Below the pieces are notes generated by a model, which did not search any database, had not been told where the DNA came from, and worked only from the letters and a program-made list of their open reading frames with translations. A DNA stretch of 64,000 nt from Oopsacas minuta. Taxonomy: Eukaryota > Porifera > Hexactinellida > Lyssacinosida > Leucopsacidae. The translations under genes were made by a program, and so were the position numbers. The stretch covers positions 372,001-436,000 of the forward strand of contig JAKMXF010000266.1 in NCBI GenBank assembly GCA_024704765.1, given 5' to 3'. Shown one piece after another: positions 43,400-56,500 of the stretch (its first letter is position 1; each line of letters begins with the position of its first letter).

Positions 43400-44824
43400 A
43401 TGAGCAAAGAACAAGGCGAAATAATTCACCAAACACTGTTTGCTTGTACTGAGTGTGGAGCTAGGCACAAATTCGTAGATCTTTCACCTGAGGAACAGCT
43501 CTGTAGAGAATGTAGACGTAAATATCCATTGAGGAGTTGTTGTTATTGTCAGATGGAATTCTATTGGATGGGCTCGCTTGAATCGAGTGCTGTATGCAAA
43601 AGATGCAAGCGAGATCACCACGTGCATGGGAAGCCCACTAACTGCAGTTACTGTAGAGTCAAGGCAGCTTTTTCAGGAGGGAAATGCTTCAGGTTAATTT
43701 CAGGCAAGCATTAAGCCGAATCCTTCCAGACTGTTTAATTAATAATACCGAGCGGAAATATTTGCATTAAATTGAGTACAAGTTAAAAGGCCATACATAA
43801 GCCCTTGATGTCTTGATTAATATTTAGCCGAATACTTCCGAAAATGTGTGATTTTATGACGTCGAAAAGGGCTAAAATCTCGGTTTTGGTGCTGGAATTG
43901 GTCAAAACGAAGTGATACAGTTTCTGTGTTCCTTTTCATTATGAACGTAACACTTCAGCATTAATCGGTTAATGCTCTACCAAAATACTAGTTACGTCAC
44001 CTCATGAGTAAAGTCTGTTTAGTGGAATTTAAAATCTCTGTGGATAAACAGTAGTGTAACTCGAAGGCCACATGAAGTACACGAACGTCGCAGGTCGTGT
44101 AGTATATCATTCGGAGCTCTGTTTGGAGCTTCCCTAAAATATATAATTATTTTTATATTCGCTTATCCCATCTTACAGATGCCAATACTTCGAAGCTAAG
44201 TACAGTACTCCTGTCGAGTGTAACATGTGTAAGACAAGATGTGCTTTTATAAAATCTGAAGAATCAAGAAAGAAAGTACAAGGTCAGACTTTATGTTATT
44301 TATGCACGCTAAAATTGAAGAAAACACTCTATCGCAGTAGACAAAAAAGAGATAATGAGAATGGTGTTTCACCTGAGACTCGTGGTAGCAAGAAATGTAA
44401 TGTATCCGATTCGCTAAGTAGCGATATTTTTCAGGATTTGGATATAAAAACCGATGCAAAAGATCCTTCCACACCCGAGGTAGATCAACTCCCCGGTCTG
44501 GGAGATTTACCATCATCCCGTGATCAACAAATGGTTATAGAAACTATTCAATCTGAGAACATGTTCCGAATTGAAGAATTGAAAGATGAAATTGCTGGTT
44601 TGAAACGGCAACTCCATTTAAGAGATCAGGCATTGCATGAAAAAGAGAAAAATATACACAATCTCAAGGCTGAAATTTGGGAACAAGAGAAGGATTTTAA
44701 ACAAAAACTTTCTCATTCCCAATTTACATCAGATGAGAAAATGCTACAATTTCAAGAAACCATTGCAGATCTCAAAAAACAATTGGCTAAAGCCTCAAAA
44801 TCTAGTTTTTCAACGAATAAATAA
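43400..44824 (+). CDS. FAM76: FAM76 homologue, Cys-rich N-terminus plus coiled coil, two exons
   Basis: Exons 43400-43692 and 44179-44824 join through GT-AG with frame kept, giving 312 residues. I chose the ATG at 43400 (MSKEQGEII); another lies at 43382, and the frame farther upstream is a hydrophobic run that is probably UTR. The first 150 residues carry serial CxxC pairs (ACTEC, LCRECR, CCYCQMEF, VCKRCKR, NCSYCRVKAAF, then across the splice KCFRCQYFEAKY, CNMCKTRCAF, LCYLCTL). This layout is diagnostic of FAM76A/B. The C-terminus is a coiled coil (about residues 215-300) after an acidic linker. Human FAM76B is a nuclear-speckle protein tied to hnRNPA2B1 and inflammation; function here is inferred by homology. 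Confidence 0.9.
43693..44178 (+). other. Intron of the FAM76 gene
   Basis: 486-bp GT-AG intron. No element with paired ends is seen. CCGAAT(C/A)CTTCC occurs twice (near 43714 and 43829), perhaps a small internal repeat. Confidence 0.6.
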
Positions 44825-45370
44825 GTAAACTCCTCAAGTATTTTTGCATTCATATTATTTTCTATGTCTAATTATCTCATTTACAAGATACACAGTTCAG
44901 GAGGTAATCTTATGTACATTATATTCTTGATGATTTTAATGTTTGTATCAATAGCACTTCTTTATTATTGCGAGTTTATTGGTTTACTCACTATTTTTAC
45001 TGTGAAAATATACATTTCAATCAATACACCACAATAGATCTATCGTTCAGTCTGTTTCTACATATTTTAACAAATTCAATTTTTCTTAAAATGATTGACT
45101 TATGGATTATTTATTAATTCGAGCGGGATTAGAAAAGTGTTCAGATAATTTTAGCAATAATGTGCATACTTACTTAATTAATTCCATTAGTGGAACAGTT
45201 ACCTAATAATTAGTAGTAAACTTGCATATTTCTGGATAAACTGATACAGTTAGCTAATTTGGTAATTTTATTAGGATCAGGGCTAACACACAAATATCTT
45301 CTTTAATATAAGATACAGCTTGACAAATATTGTTCGCTTTGTATGCATAAACAATAAACAAACAAACAAA
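44825..45370. other. Convergent 3' region of FAM76 and the flavin monooxygenase gene
   Basis: 546 bp of AT-rich DNA receiving the 3' ends of two convergent genes. Nothing else recognisable. Confidence 0.5.
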
Positions 45371-47110
45371 TTATCCTTCGAAAACACTATAATTTTCTCC
45401 TTCTATTTTAATGTTCACTGGTCGCGTTCGATGATCAAACAATAACTTTTTTGGGATCAGCCATATTGAATTTATTTTCCTTAAAATAAAAGAATTTTTC
45501 ACACTTCCTAATTTGGTTGAAACTTGAAAATAATACTTAACATTTCCCAAAACCTTGAGTAACATATCTAATTTTATTCCCCTGAGGAATATTATCATTG
45601 CAAACTGCATCACTCCGAAACTCCCTATCATATGTCGTTCCATTGTCTGCAAACACTGTGCACGTTCTATCTTGTTATTAAGTCGGTACATAGCTCCGTT
45701 ATAAGGCGCGAACATTGCCACGTACCATTCTCTCAAACTAGAATTCCATAATTCCCAATAGTTAGGATATGTACCTGTTATCTCTGCCATATCATCTAAG
45801 TACGAGTATCCCTCTACCACTGACTGTTTTCTATCCTCATCTGTCTGAACGAATTCTATGTACTTTATCTTTTCAAATTCAATCTCTTCTTTTAACTCGA
45901 CCACACTTCCTAATGTAATTTTCCCAGCCAGAACCATGCTTACGAATCTTGACTGCATTTCAGCTAATTGTGAAATCGAACCAACCACCGGACGAATGTA
46001 CCCTATGAAAGATAGAGTAGATTCTTCAGGATGTATACAATGTTTGTACATGTCCCTTATAGTTTTAAATCTGTATTCATCCGGTAGAAATGGCAACCTA
46101 ACTTTATAGCCCGTGCAGTTTATTACTAGGTCTGCTTCACATGATGTATCATCTGAGAAATATAGAGTTTTCCCTCTACATCCTATCACAGCTTTCTTAG
46201 GCACAACTTGTTCGTAATCGATTAAATCAAGTACATGTCCGTTCTTATTAATCGCAGAATGCATGAAATCGAATTCATTTCGGAATTCCTTCATTCCATG
46301 GCCTTGGTAAGCAAGCAGTGATCCATTCGTCACCCAATTACACACCCAAGATAGACCTGGCTTTCCTTTGTAAAAAGGCGCGAAAATATTCATAGCTCGA
46401 GAAGACGCTTTATCCAACACCTGAGGGTGTCTATGTGGTAAAATCCTAACGAATTTTCTGAAGAAATGCTGTCCTCTTGAAACAGCCCAGAAAAGTTGTT
46501 TTACCTTTGAATACCATTCGCCTATAATATCAGCTGCAGTCTCTCCACCGCCGATTATTACAATTGTTTTATCTCTGAATTCTTCTTCAAACTTCTTTAA
46601 TTCTCCTCCGTGTATAATCTTTCCTGTATGCCCTTTTAAGACTTTATCCTCGATTTCTCTATTAAGCTCCCCAATCACTCCACTACACACACTGACGTTG
46701 AGAGCCTTGTATACAGCATTATCTGTTGAGATTTCCCATTTCCCCTCGTATTTCTCCATCTTCTCGACATTACTATTAAACACAATTCGTTCCCACAGTT
46801 TGAAATGTGTAGCATACATTCTAAGGTAGTGCACTACAGCTGTGTGATGAGGAAAATTACCCATTTCTTGAGGCATTGGAAAATCCGACATTTCAGTAAG
46901 GGAAGGACTAGAAGTTGTGCATGTTGACTCCTGAACCGTGACGATATTTGGATCAGAGGTGAAATTCCATACGCCACCTATGTTGCTACGTTTCTCTAAC
47001 ACTATAGGATCTAATCCTTGTTCGAGGGCGTACTTACACATAAGCAGGCCAGACCATCCACCCCCTACAATCAATACGTCATATACTTTATTGTAATCCA
47101 GTGACGGCAT
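45371..47110 (-). CDS. Flavin-containing monooxygenase-like protein
   Basis: 579 residues, ATG at 47110. The FAD-binding Rossmann motif is VLIVGGGWSGL near residues 12-22, followed by EKRSNIGGVW. The NADPH-binding motif is VIIGGGETAAD near 183-193. The FMO-type signature between them reads LKGHTGKIIHGGELKKF; it keeps G and H but is longer than the standard FxGxxxHxxxY, so activity type is uncertain. ATG-like CTGYKVRLPFLPDE near 330 is the usual C-terminal FMO/BVMO element. The last 60 residues are basic and may contact membrane. These enzymes oxygenate nitrogen, sulfur or carbonyl groups with NADPH and O2. No intron in the coding region. Confidence 0.85.
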   Translation of the reverse strand: MPSLDYNKVYDVLIVGGGWSGLLMCKYALEQGLDPIVLEKRSNIGGVWNFTSDPNIVTVQESTCTTSSPSLTEMSDFPMPQEMGNFPHHTAVVHYLRMYATHFKLWERIVFNSNVEKMEKYEGKWEISTDNAVYKALNVSVCSGVIGELNREIEDKVLKGHTGKIIHGGELKKFEEEFRDKTIVIIGGGETAADIIGEWYSKVKQLFWAVSRGQHFFRKFVRILPHRHPQVLDKASSRAMNIFAPFYKGKPGLSWVCNWVTNGSLLAYQGHGMKEFRNEFDFMHSAINKNGHVLDLIDYEQVVPKKAVIGCRGKTLYFSDDTSCEADLVINCTGYKVRLPFLPDEYRFKTIRDMYKHCIHPEESTLSFIGYIRPVVGSISQLAEMQSRFVSMVLAGKITLGSVVELKEEIEFEKIKYIEFVQTDEDRKQSVVEGYSYLDDMAEITGTYPNYWELWNSSLREWYVAMFAPYNGAMYRLNNKIERAQCLQTMERHMIGSFGVMQFAMIIFLRGIKLDMLLKVLGNVKYYFQVSTKLGSVKNSFILRKINSIWLIPKKLLFDHRTRPVNIKIEGENYSVFEG

Positions 47111-47935
47111 GCTTTTAGCTGCAATATTATTTTATTTAAGGTCAATTACTTGGAAGCGAGTATTTATGTAGCAGAATCATGTTCCTATTTCTGATTCATT
47201 AATTCACAGATATCAAATCACTCTTGTATTGATTATGATTGAACTGTAATTTTGTTCTTCATTTTCGTGTGTGTTTTTTCAAGGATTTTGAGCAATTCAG
47301 CCTCTAGTTAAAGCATACATCATTTCTCTTACACAATATAATAATTTAATTGAGAAATTAATTAATGAAATGCCTAACAATCTTCAAAGGACATTAATTA
47401 TTAACTATTAATAAATCTGGTATCATATTCCTTCACTGCACATGATAATTTGATAATTCCTTGCCTGGTTATATCACTATCTACATAGTATGTGTATTTT
47501 AGTGTTGATCAATGACGGTAAAGAGGTGAGGTATAAATACCACCTGCCTGATTTAATTGTAACCTAAGTAGGTAGGTATCACTGAGCTATTTGGATCATA
47601 TTTTATAGGTGAGTTTATTGCAATTATCAAATGTAAATTTCTGTGTAGATAGTTTGAGCTAGGGTTAGACAGTATTCCCTATCCCTACCTCTTTTCCCAT
47701 TTATGTGTTAGGAATGTTTCTGAAGATTTTATTGATAAGAATTCTTGTTACTTTATGCAAAACACTGCTTGGGATGTATACAATGATAAAATATGTCAGT
47801 GGTCGATAGTTTAGTGTTTAGTTTATTCGGTTTGTACAATGATTAATAAAGTGTTGCAAAACGATTTTACTCCTCTTCTACACATATAAAGCTGGGTTAG
47901 AGGTAATTACAACATGAATGTATGTACTTTACTTA

Positions 47936-48112
47936 CAGCCTACTCCCGGTATATCGAAATATGCGTACCCACTTATATCAAAGTCTGAAATTCTACAAAT
48001 ATGGCCCCAAACCGTTAAGTAACTTACACTTTATCGGTTATATCGAACTCCGCTTTTATCAAAGTAATAGTAGTAGCAGCTGATAGAGCTTCGATATCAA
48101 AGGAGTTGACTG
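47936..48112. mobile_element. TIR element (MITE candidate), 177 bp, TA-flanked
   Basis: The left end is CAGCCTACTCCCGGTATATC. The right end on the other strand is CAGTCAACTCCTTTGATATC. TA flanks at 47934-47935 and 48113-48114. The interior (GGTTATATCGAACTCCGCTT) matches the element at 13259-13388. Confidence 0.7.
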
Positions 48113-49775
48113 TATTTCTTTTAGAAGCGAGTCTTTGTGCAATTTTTGAAAATAATGATGTTTTGTGAGAATTCGTAACTACCCACTTGACTAGATTGAA
48201 TTATAACATTCAATAGTTTGCAGTCACGATAGTTTAAGCTTGACTCGATGAAATCTTAAAATCATGTTTAAGTAGGTGCTACGTATTTAATCATGACATC
48301 CTTATGAATAGCTCCACACAGCTTGTGATAAACCATAAGACACATTTATTCAAATATACTCAATGCCACATACTTGTACTATTTGCTGTAATAAGCCATA
48401 ATACGCTGGTGATCCTAGGAAACCTGACTCAACTGAGGGTGAATAAATGGTTTTGAATTTATTGTTTGAAATAACTACTCGCACATTTTTTCTATTGTCT
48501 CGGTTATAGAAAGTATTCAAATCTAATTATTGTTGCATATATTTCAGTGAAATTTGGCTGGTCAGTGTTCTTAACGGTTTTAATAGTACAAGTATGGTTA
48601 GCTGTAACATAATGCACTAGGTATTTGTGTGCTGTTAATCAATGCAACTCTCTCGTTTGAATTTGCACTTAGAATTCTCACATCTAGTTTGTCAAAGTAT
48701 TTTCTTTGGTTACTCGGCGACTCAAAAATGTCGACAGATATGACAGTCAGGTTAGGGGCGCTTTTTGTCCGCAACGGGATTAGTCTTGTCGATAAATACA
48801 TAGTATGGAGACATCTTAAACCAACTGAATTTAATACGAATGAACTTTGGAAGTTCATACTAAACGACCAGTAGATATATTTTTCGTAGACAAAGTTATT
48901 TTTAACCTTCGTTTCTGAACTTTTGCTCATACAGTTATTTTAGAAGTAGGAAAAATCTATGAATAATACATTTAGATTGATACGCATCATAATTACACAG
49001 TTTTGATTTGTGGTTGAATTTCCTGTATTCATTTTAATAGCTACTTAATAACCGAACCTATGTTGTAATTTGTATAATTGTTCGTGTTTCATTGTATTAG
49101 TACAGTATACAGTCATTGTCGCTAATTATAAACCTAACTGCACTTATTAAATAACGAGCTGTTTTACACATTACACAGACTACTTTCTAATTCTTAATTG
49201 ATCTCAAGTCGTAACTTTATTTGTGCTACCAAAAGTGGAAGTATAATCCGCACCAATTTGTTAATTCTTGAAATATTTCTACGCGATAAATATCGAACTA
49301 TATACGACCTGGAAATAATTATAATTTCACTTTCGAAATATATATATCAGCTGAAAATTATTTATTCCTGTAAAATGTACCTCTGAAGGAGAAATTTGTG
49401 GTATCTTAACCATGGAATGAATTTCTAACTTACCAGATCAATTAGAGCTTATATGTTGTATTCACATACGAAAATACACTCACTTCATTCGTGGAATTAG
49501 CACAGCATTCTCACATAGAAAGTACTTACAAGCGAATTCCATTTAATTATCCTTAACTAAGAATAATGCAGCGTTAGCAATTTGCATTGAATTGTTATTA
49601 ATTATTCGATAGTTAAAATTTATTAATTATCACTTTGCGTTTACAAGTGAGAAACCTTTATTCATTTATTCTATTAATGAGATTTTATATTTGCATTAAT
49701 TTTACAATGTATTTTGTATGTATAGAATTATAATTGATATTTTAAATACATATATAACCGAGATTATTCCTACTA

Positions 49776-49995
49776 CCTAGGAACAGGTTGACGAACCAAA
49801 CCCCAAGGGTGCCTCCCCGTCGCTTCATATTTTCTATTTAGGTCTGGAGTATGCTGCGATGCCGCAATGGCTCTGGTGCCGAGTGGTGTGCGAAAATTCT
49901 CACCTTACCCTCCGGCCCTGCTTCCCTTCGACTTTCAGCAACCAACACAGAAGATGACTTGCAATGTAAAATATTCGTAGCGGGGGTGAAGCATT
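49776..49995. other. GC-rich island of unknown nature
   Basis: About 220 bp clearly richer in G and C than its surroundings, bounded by very AT-rich DNA. It does not match, by eye, any common small RNA (U snRNA, SRP, RNase P, tRNA) or the TIR family. It has no long open frame. It could be a CpG-type promoter, an untranslated exon, a structured RNA or a transposon remnant. Confidence 0.45.
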
Positions 49996-51153
49996 TTGTA
50001 ATGAGTAATAATTAATTTTGAATATCATAGTACGCTCATATAATACCTTTGCAATTATCCCTTTCATCACACATTACTTCATTATTTTGTTATTTGGAAA
50101 TGTTGTATTCATGAATTATCTAGATTGTGTGTAATTCTTTTCGTAGAACATTTGTACGTACTTGTAAATGAATCCTTGTTGGTTTGTAAGGTACTTTAGG
50201 GTGTTGTTACTTAGTATAACAGATTTGATCTGGTATGCATTAGAATCACTATCTCAGCTTTATACGTGCTAAGAACTTTTAGATTAGTTGACTTCTAAAT
50301 GCGACATATTATGGTGAGTATGTCTTCTCTTATCGTTCTTAATCTCCAATCTTCTGTTGAACTAAGTAAATGGATCGCTTTTAGCTGAAACAGTGATAAT
50401 CAATGCTTTGTGAATTTTTCAGCATTTGCTTGATATGTTAATCAATTCTAGGGGTGCTTAGACATGATATTCGTCATAATGGTCGTGAAATCTCCACCCC
50501 ATTATGTTAGTTAGTAGATTACAGGGTAGGAGTAGGTTGTGCATAGCTCCACCTCATGTTGCCCTATCTTACATTCAGTTATCCCTCCAAACTATTCGCA
50601 TCTTTATTCGTTCTTGTAAGTTGTCAATAGAAATTTCTCGTTTCAACTGGCCTAATCGCCTCCCTATATGCCCCTGTTTATGTGATTCGAGATTGTCATT
50701 TTTCAACAGATCTTCTCTGTACTAAAGTGATTCCTCTTGTATACCAAACAGCTGAAACATTAGTCACTATTCGCCATTTGCAAATATCTCACAGGAATTC
50801 CAACTACTTTGCACTTCTGTAGAAAGTTTTATCCTACATGATCTTTATTATTACGATAGCTCTGTAGTCAGTTTCTTGCTTAATTTCTCTTTAACTATTT
50901 GTGACAGACTCAACTATTGATATATTGTTTGAAGTTCGCACATTATCATCACTCCATGACTAGATTGCTGTTGCGACACATAGGCCTATTCAAATGGCTT
51001 TTAAGTTTAGTCTTAATACTTTCTTCTTTTTACCTTCTTGAAGTATCAGACATAATAATTAGTATGATATTATTCTGTAAGTGACGCGGCAAATAGCACC
51101 ATGTTATACACTACAGTGTACTATGCTAGCACTTGTTTTGCACTCTGCTGTAG

Positions 51154-51161
51154 TATATAAA
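51154..51161 (+). promoter_or_regulatory. TATA-like box of the T-box gene
   Basis: TATATAAA at 51154. A start near 51185 would give a short 5' exon ending at a candidate donor (AAAG|GTAAAA, 51280/51281). This could splice to the acceptor TTAACAG at 51391, nine bases before the ATG. The model is motif-based. Confidence 0.4.
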
Positions 51162-51399
51162 GCACGTTGGGTGAAAAGATCATTTGTTGTGAGAAAACCT
51201 CAAGTTATACAACTTTCTATTATACATACATCTTTAGTGGCTTTCTTCTGACATTTTAATACATTCTAATCTCAGCAAAGGTAAAACATCTGTGAAATTT
51301 GAAAAATTTTTCCCATAATATTTCCCTTCGAGAAGATTAATAATATATTGTATTTTACTAATATTTACGGATTGTTTTCTAATCTTAACAGGAATCAAT

Positions 51400-53477
51400 A
51401 TGTCCGAGAGTCACGGATCAGTTTCACAGGATTATCAAAGCGATACCTCTACAAGTGAGAACAACCCTCACTTCTCATTTGAACAGAGTCCAACTCTACT
51501 CTCTCCATCTTCTCTGTTTGGAGTACAGAAAAATACAAATACTGAGAATAGTATAAAACAAACATCACGTATGAATATTGTAGAGCTGCAATATAAAGGC
51601 GATACTGATCATGTTAAGCAGGAAATTGTGATGGAAGATTCATCTGTATTTCTGGCCTGTGAGGACAAACCTTGCATTCTAGGGGTGGATCATGGAAATG
51701 AATTAGATTCAAGTGATTCAGGTAAATTGGTCTTAAGTTTTAATGAAATTCACTATGGAATATTTATAAATATTTTTTATCTATATTATTGTTATTTCTG
51801 TTATAAATGCAATGTACACAGCTTATTTAGGGTTCTAGGTCAATGTCTACTACCTATTTCGAATCGCTCAACATTTGTGCTGAGTATATTTGCTTTCAAT
51901 GGATAATTTTATTCTCGATAAACTGTTGGTTAAAATTCCGATTACTTTGTAATCTATCGTTGGATTGGATAAATAGATTTACCGCTAAAAAATACAAATT
52001 TTAATGTAAATATACTAGAAAATCCTTTTGAAATTGGGTGCGTATACTTGAGAAATGAACTGTCATTATTTTGAAATTGTAAATCGTAATTCCTCCAACA
52101 ATACTTCTAAAGCAAATTCTTCTTCTTAACAATTTTCTAGAGATATTCATTTCATATTTGGAATAATTGCTTAAGTGCAAGATTGTGAATAGCGAAGGAA
52201 TTCGTGCGGATACGAAGTGCTAAAACGGCTATATCAAGAGTGATATTATCAAAATTATGAAAAGGGGCAATCATGGATTAAGATCTTCCCTTTTGAATAT
52301 TATAGCGTATATCACAATCCGCTTATCTCGAAGTCAAAATTAGATCCCTTAGCTTCATTTAATGAGATTTATCCCGTGAATTATTATCCCAACATTTTAA
52401 GTATTTAATTTTCATTCGCTATTAAAACTCCATATGTAAATATCGAAGTGATTCAATTAATTATATTAAAGGGGTGGAGGAGTGGACAATTTTGACCTTT
52501 GGATATATTCAAAATGTGTTTAACTCCCTCTATATTAATTCAATTAACGTTACTTCAATAATAAAATAGATTGTTTGAATACATAACGTGTATGCAACAG
52601 CGTAATTAATTGCTACAAATATTTCAAAATAGAATTTTTAGGTGATCATAGCGAGAGCGAAAAGGTAACACCAATTACATCTACTGGGAACAAACTCCAG
52701 GTAGTGGAGTGTCCACAATTTATACATCGCAACAACGGTGTTTTAGATATCAACAACATTACACAATCAGTTTCAGTTGACAGACCCTGTCAAGGACAAC
52801 TGACAGCATCTGACGGGGATATTACGGTTGTCTTAGCGAATTCAGATATGTGGAGTCAGTTTGATGCATATGGCACAGAAATGGTGTTAACCAAAAGAGG
52901 AAGGTTAGATTCGTTTTACTATTATTTCTAATTCATTTAGTATTAATTAAACCTATTATAACTGAAAATGGACAATTTTTTCTTAGAATCGTTTGTTATT
53001 GCGTACATGCTGGGATTTGCTAGCACTTGATCCCATAGTGAAACGAAATATATAGTTAATCTGCTCTGCTAGACTCGATAATATATAGATTTCCAGCAAT
53101 ATTGCTCATTTCCATAGATACACGTGTATTGCCACTGATTCTGTAGAAGATTCAGTTGCTCGGAGCGTGATTTTAACTGTGAATTTGTCTATAGGATGTT
53201 TTAATGCATTTCACAATGTAATATGCATGTGAGATACTTTACACCTATTCTCAAAAGCTGATGAAGGACATGAAGTAGACCTACTTATTTGGTCATGAAT
53301 TTCGAGTATGGAATAGTGATATAGTGACGCGAAAAATGTTTATTCGAGTACATAATATCTGAAATATTATTTTGGGAGTGTTTATATGTGTTCTAGTTTG
53401 AACTAAAATGCAAAGATTTGAGGATGAAAATTTTTATTTAACATTGAATAATTTTTCAAATATCTTAACAGTGCTTT

Positions 53478-53511
<34 letters not shown>

Positions 53512-56500
53512 CCGTACGTAATAATGATATATACAAATTTCCGTTAGGTGTTTAATTATAATTTTTGCAAATAATCAAAGTTCTATTTAGATAGCGAAGT
53601 GTTTTATAGCAACACATTTTGAATTATAATCATTCAATTTCCATTAAAATATGACTATAATTGGACCCTATTATCATGGTTTATCCAGTTGTGATATCCG
53701 TTCATCTGTATCTTGACCAAGCTATTAACCTCGTATATAGCACTTTGAATTTTTCAGAAATTATACCTTTAATTTATATAATTCACAGAGTTTCAATTTA
53801 TAATATTTTATTTTAACCTTTTTAGCTTATCTCTTGTTATTAATCAATTGTATCGATACATTACACATCTTGAATCAAATTTCATCGATTTGACATCACT
53901 ATCGAGAACTGTTGTCAAAACATTAATTTTTCTCACATTTTCCCCATTAATAAGTTTTTTATCACCAAAATATGCCAGAATTGTCTCCAAGATATAATTA
54001 AGTATAAATGGTAGGTAATTATGTTGTGTAGCACAAAGCTAATTTTTGGTTTGGGGAAATATTTTATTGACTTATTTCTTGGGCAATTTATATAATTGAA
54101 AATATTTGGCTTTGAATTAGAAGCTCGTTAACGTCATATCGCCTATTTTGTAAAGTTATTAATTTTAACACTATAGCTATTAGCGTAAACTTACTATAGC
54201 AAATATTCTCATAGTATATGATGTTATGTGGGAGTATAATTTCTTCGAATATTTTTCTCTTAATTATTCCACATTTGGCTACACTATTGAGTCGTAGATT
54301 TCTGCGAAATTCATCTTAATATATTTATTCTATTTCTTACGTTAGTTCCTAAACCTATCCTTTATATCCACAAATGGAATTATAATTTATTCACGCTCTC
54401 CCAGTTATCACAGGCGTTTCCGGGACCTAAAATATTCCATATTTGTTATATGCTTTAGTTGAATGGTAATTTATCTGTGGTTAATCAGCCTTTATTGTTT
54501 TACTTACCAATACAGTATGTAAACTTTCTGATAGTATGAATTGTGTCTAAAGAAAAATGGATTTGACCACATACATTTGAATACGAATATCCATAATTAA
54601 TTCTTCATTTGTAGGAGAATGTTCCCGTACATTGAAGTGAATATTCGATCAGGACTCGACTTAGATAAAGACTATATCCTTCTAATGGATATGAATCCTT
54701 ACGATGATCACCGATACAAATTCCACGACGGTAATTGGATCCCGAGTATGAAAGCAGATCCTCCTCCAGTCAGTATGATGTATATACACTCTGATAGTCC
54801 GCAGAAGGGATCATTCTGGTTGAGTCATACTATCTCATTTAGAAAACTTAAATTAACCAATTGTGATTCAAGAAAGGGACATGTAAGTATAGAAATTTAG
54901 TACCATTATTAGAAAATCTCCGGCGTACAATCAGCACATCCCGATTATGCGGAGTTGACTATACGTATATGCAAAAATCACTTTATTAGACAACTACGTA
55001 ATTCGTATATTAGCAAACTTTACATACCGAAAGATATCAAACAAATCTTTACTCTCAAGCAGTATTTCTTATGATTTAAACAATAATACGGATAAAACTT
55101 CAAAGACGATAGTTTGTAGTTTGTAAACAGATCATTTGTTTGAACTTAATTAATTTTTTATTGCCTAATACAACATATATGTGAAATCAGCTCACCATTA
55201 CTTCTATAAATATTATGTAACAACACCAACACACATGTAAACACACTCAAAATTATATTAAGGTATTTACTCAGCTGTCTACATATCTACATTGTGAATA
55301 TAGCAGTTCTGAGGTGACCCTTGACCTGCTAACATAGTATAAATACTGATATGTTAATTAACAGTGTAGGTGCATATCTTTGGGGAATAATCTAATCGCG
55401 GTTGTATTCTGATAAGATCGGATATAATCAGCTTTCAACACACAAAGCTATCTATTGAGCTAATTAATTAATATTTGTGGTTGTAGTGAAAGTGATAGTT
55501 CTATACATGTAATATATTTTAATTATTTCCTTCAAGATTCGAGATTTAGAAATAATATCTCGTGATTGTTATTTGGTGAAATTCGTAGTATGAATTCTAG
55601 AAGGAACTATGACAACTACAACACGTTTGAACTATACGTGGTTGTACACTCTAATTAGTTCACTTAAATCGGCCGAACTAAAAAAGCACCAACGCTCCTC
55701 AATGGGCGAATATCATTGTAGTTCATATCTTGCACTTAAAACCTCAATTTCTGAAACTAACAATAATTGTTGTTGCTCTTTAATTGGTGCTTAATCATAG
55801 AATGATATTAATGTTATTTACTTAGATTCTACTGAACACACAACATAAATACACACCCAGACTACACATAGTACAGGGGAGTGACACTAATAATATCACA
55901 GGTCCTTCACTCCGGACATTTTCCTTCTCACACACTTCATTTGTTACAGTCAGTACTTACAAGAATTTTCAGGTGAGAAGAAAGGTTGTTTGTTTGTATT
56001 TTAGAACATAAGTTATGTCATGATAGATGGAGTGTTAAAATCTGATAATGTTTCAGCGAAACTGACATGCCAATTCGTAAGCCAACATGTATGTGGCTAT
56101 TCGTGACTCCAATTGCAACACTTTAATTCAATATTTATTCTGTAAATGGTTTTGTCTTATTGGTAATTACTGATAGCAACAATTAGAATAAATGAATGAC
56201 TTTTGTGGTTATGTAAATTTCTTTGTTTGCATTTATTATTTTGATTCCTGTATATTCCCATTGGGTAAATATTAATGAATACTTTATTTTCATTTTATTT
56301 TAGATTACTCAATTGAAGGTAGATAACAATCCTTTTGCGAAACATTTCCGAAACAGCTATCACACTACTAAAAGGTATATAACTATACAATGTAACCTCC
56401 ACAAACGGAGTGACAGGTGTTAGGTACCAGGTACGCCGAAAAATGCTACCCTGTTTGTGTAGGTTCTTTTTTATGGGCCTAGGAATTCGCAGTCTTTTTT

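Larger units (their letters stand above)
47111..51391. other. Long non-coding region between the FMO-like gene and the T-box gene
   Basis: 4.3 kb, by far the longest spacer here. It contains a TATA-like box near 47531 with a following GTGAGT donor, a TIR element at 47936-48112, a GC-rich island at about 49776-49995, and a second TATA-like box near 51154. Short frames exist (for example 48598-48930 minus and 50504-50725 plus) but none resembles a protein. A developmental transcription factor next to a long spacer suggests cis-regulatory content. Confidence 0.5.

Noticed and set aside
48598-48930. A 110-codon frame on the minus strand in the T-box upstream region
   Set aside because: Composition looks random, no motif is visible, and an unrelated frame overlaps it on the other strand. 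Isolated short frames are expected in 4 kb of spacer.
55609-55794. A 61-codon frame upstream of T-box exon 4
   Set aside because: It lies in intron 3, does not continue the T-box frame, and the true exon begins after the acceptor at 55825.
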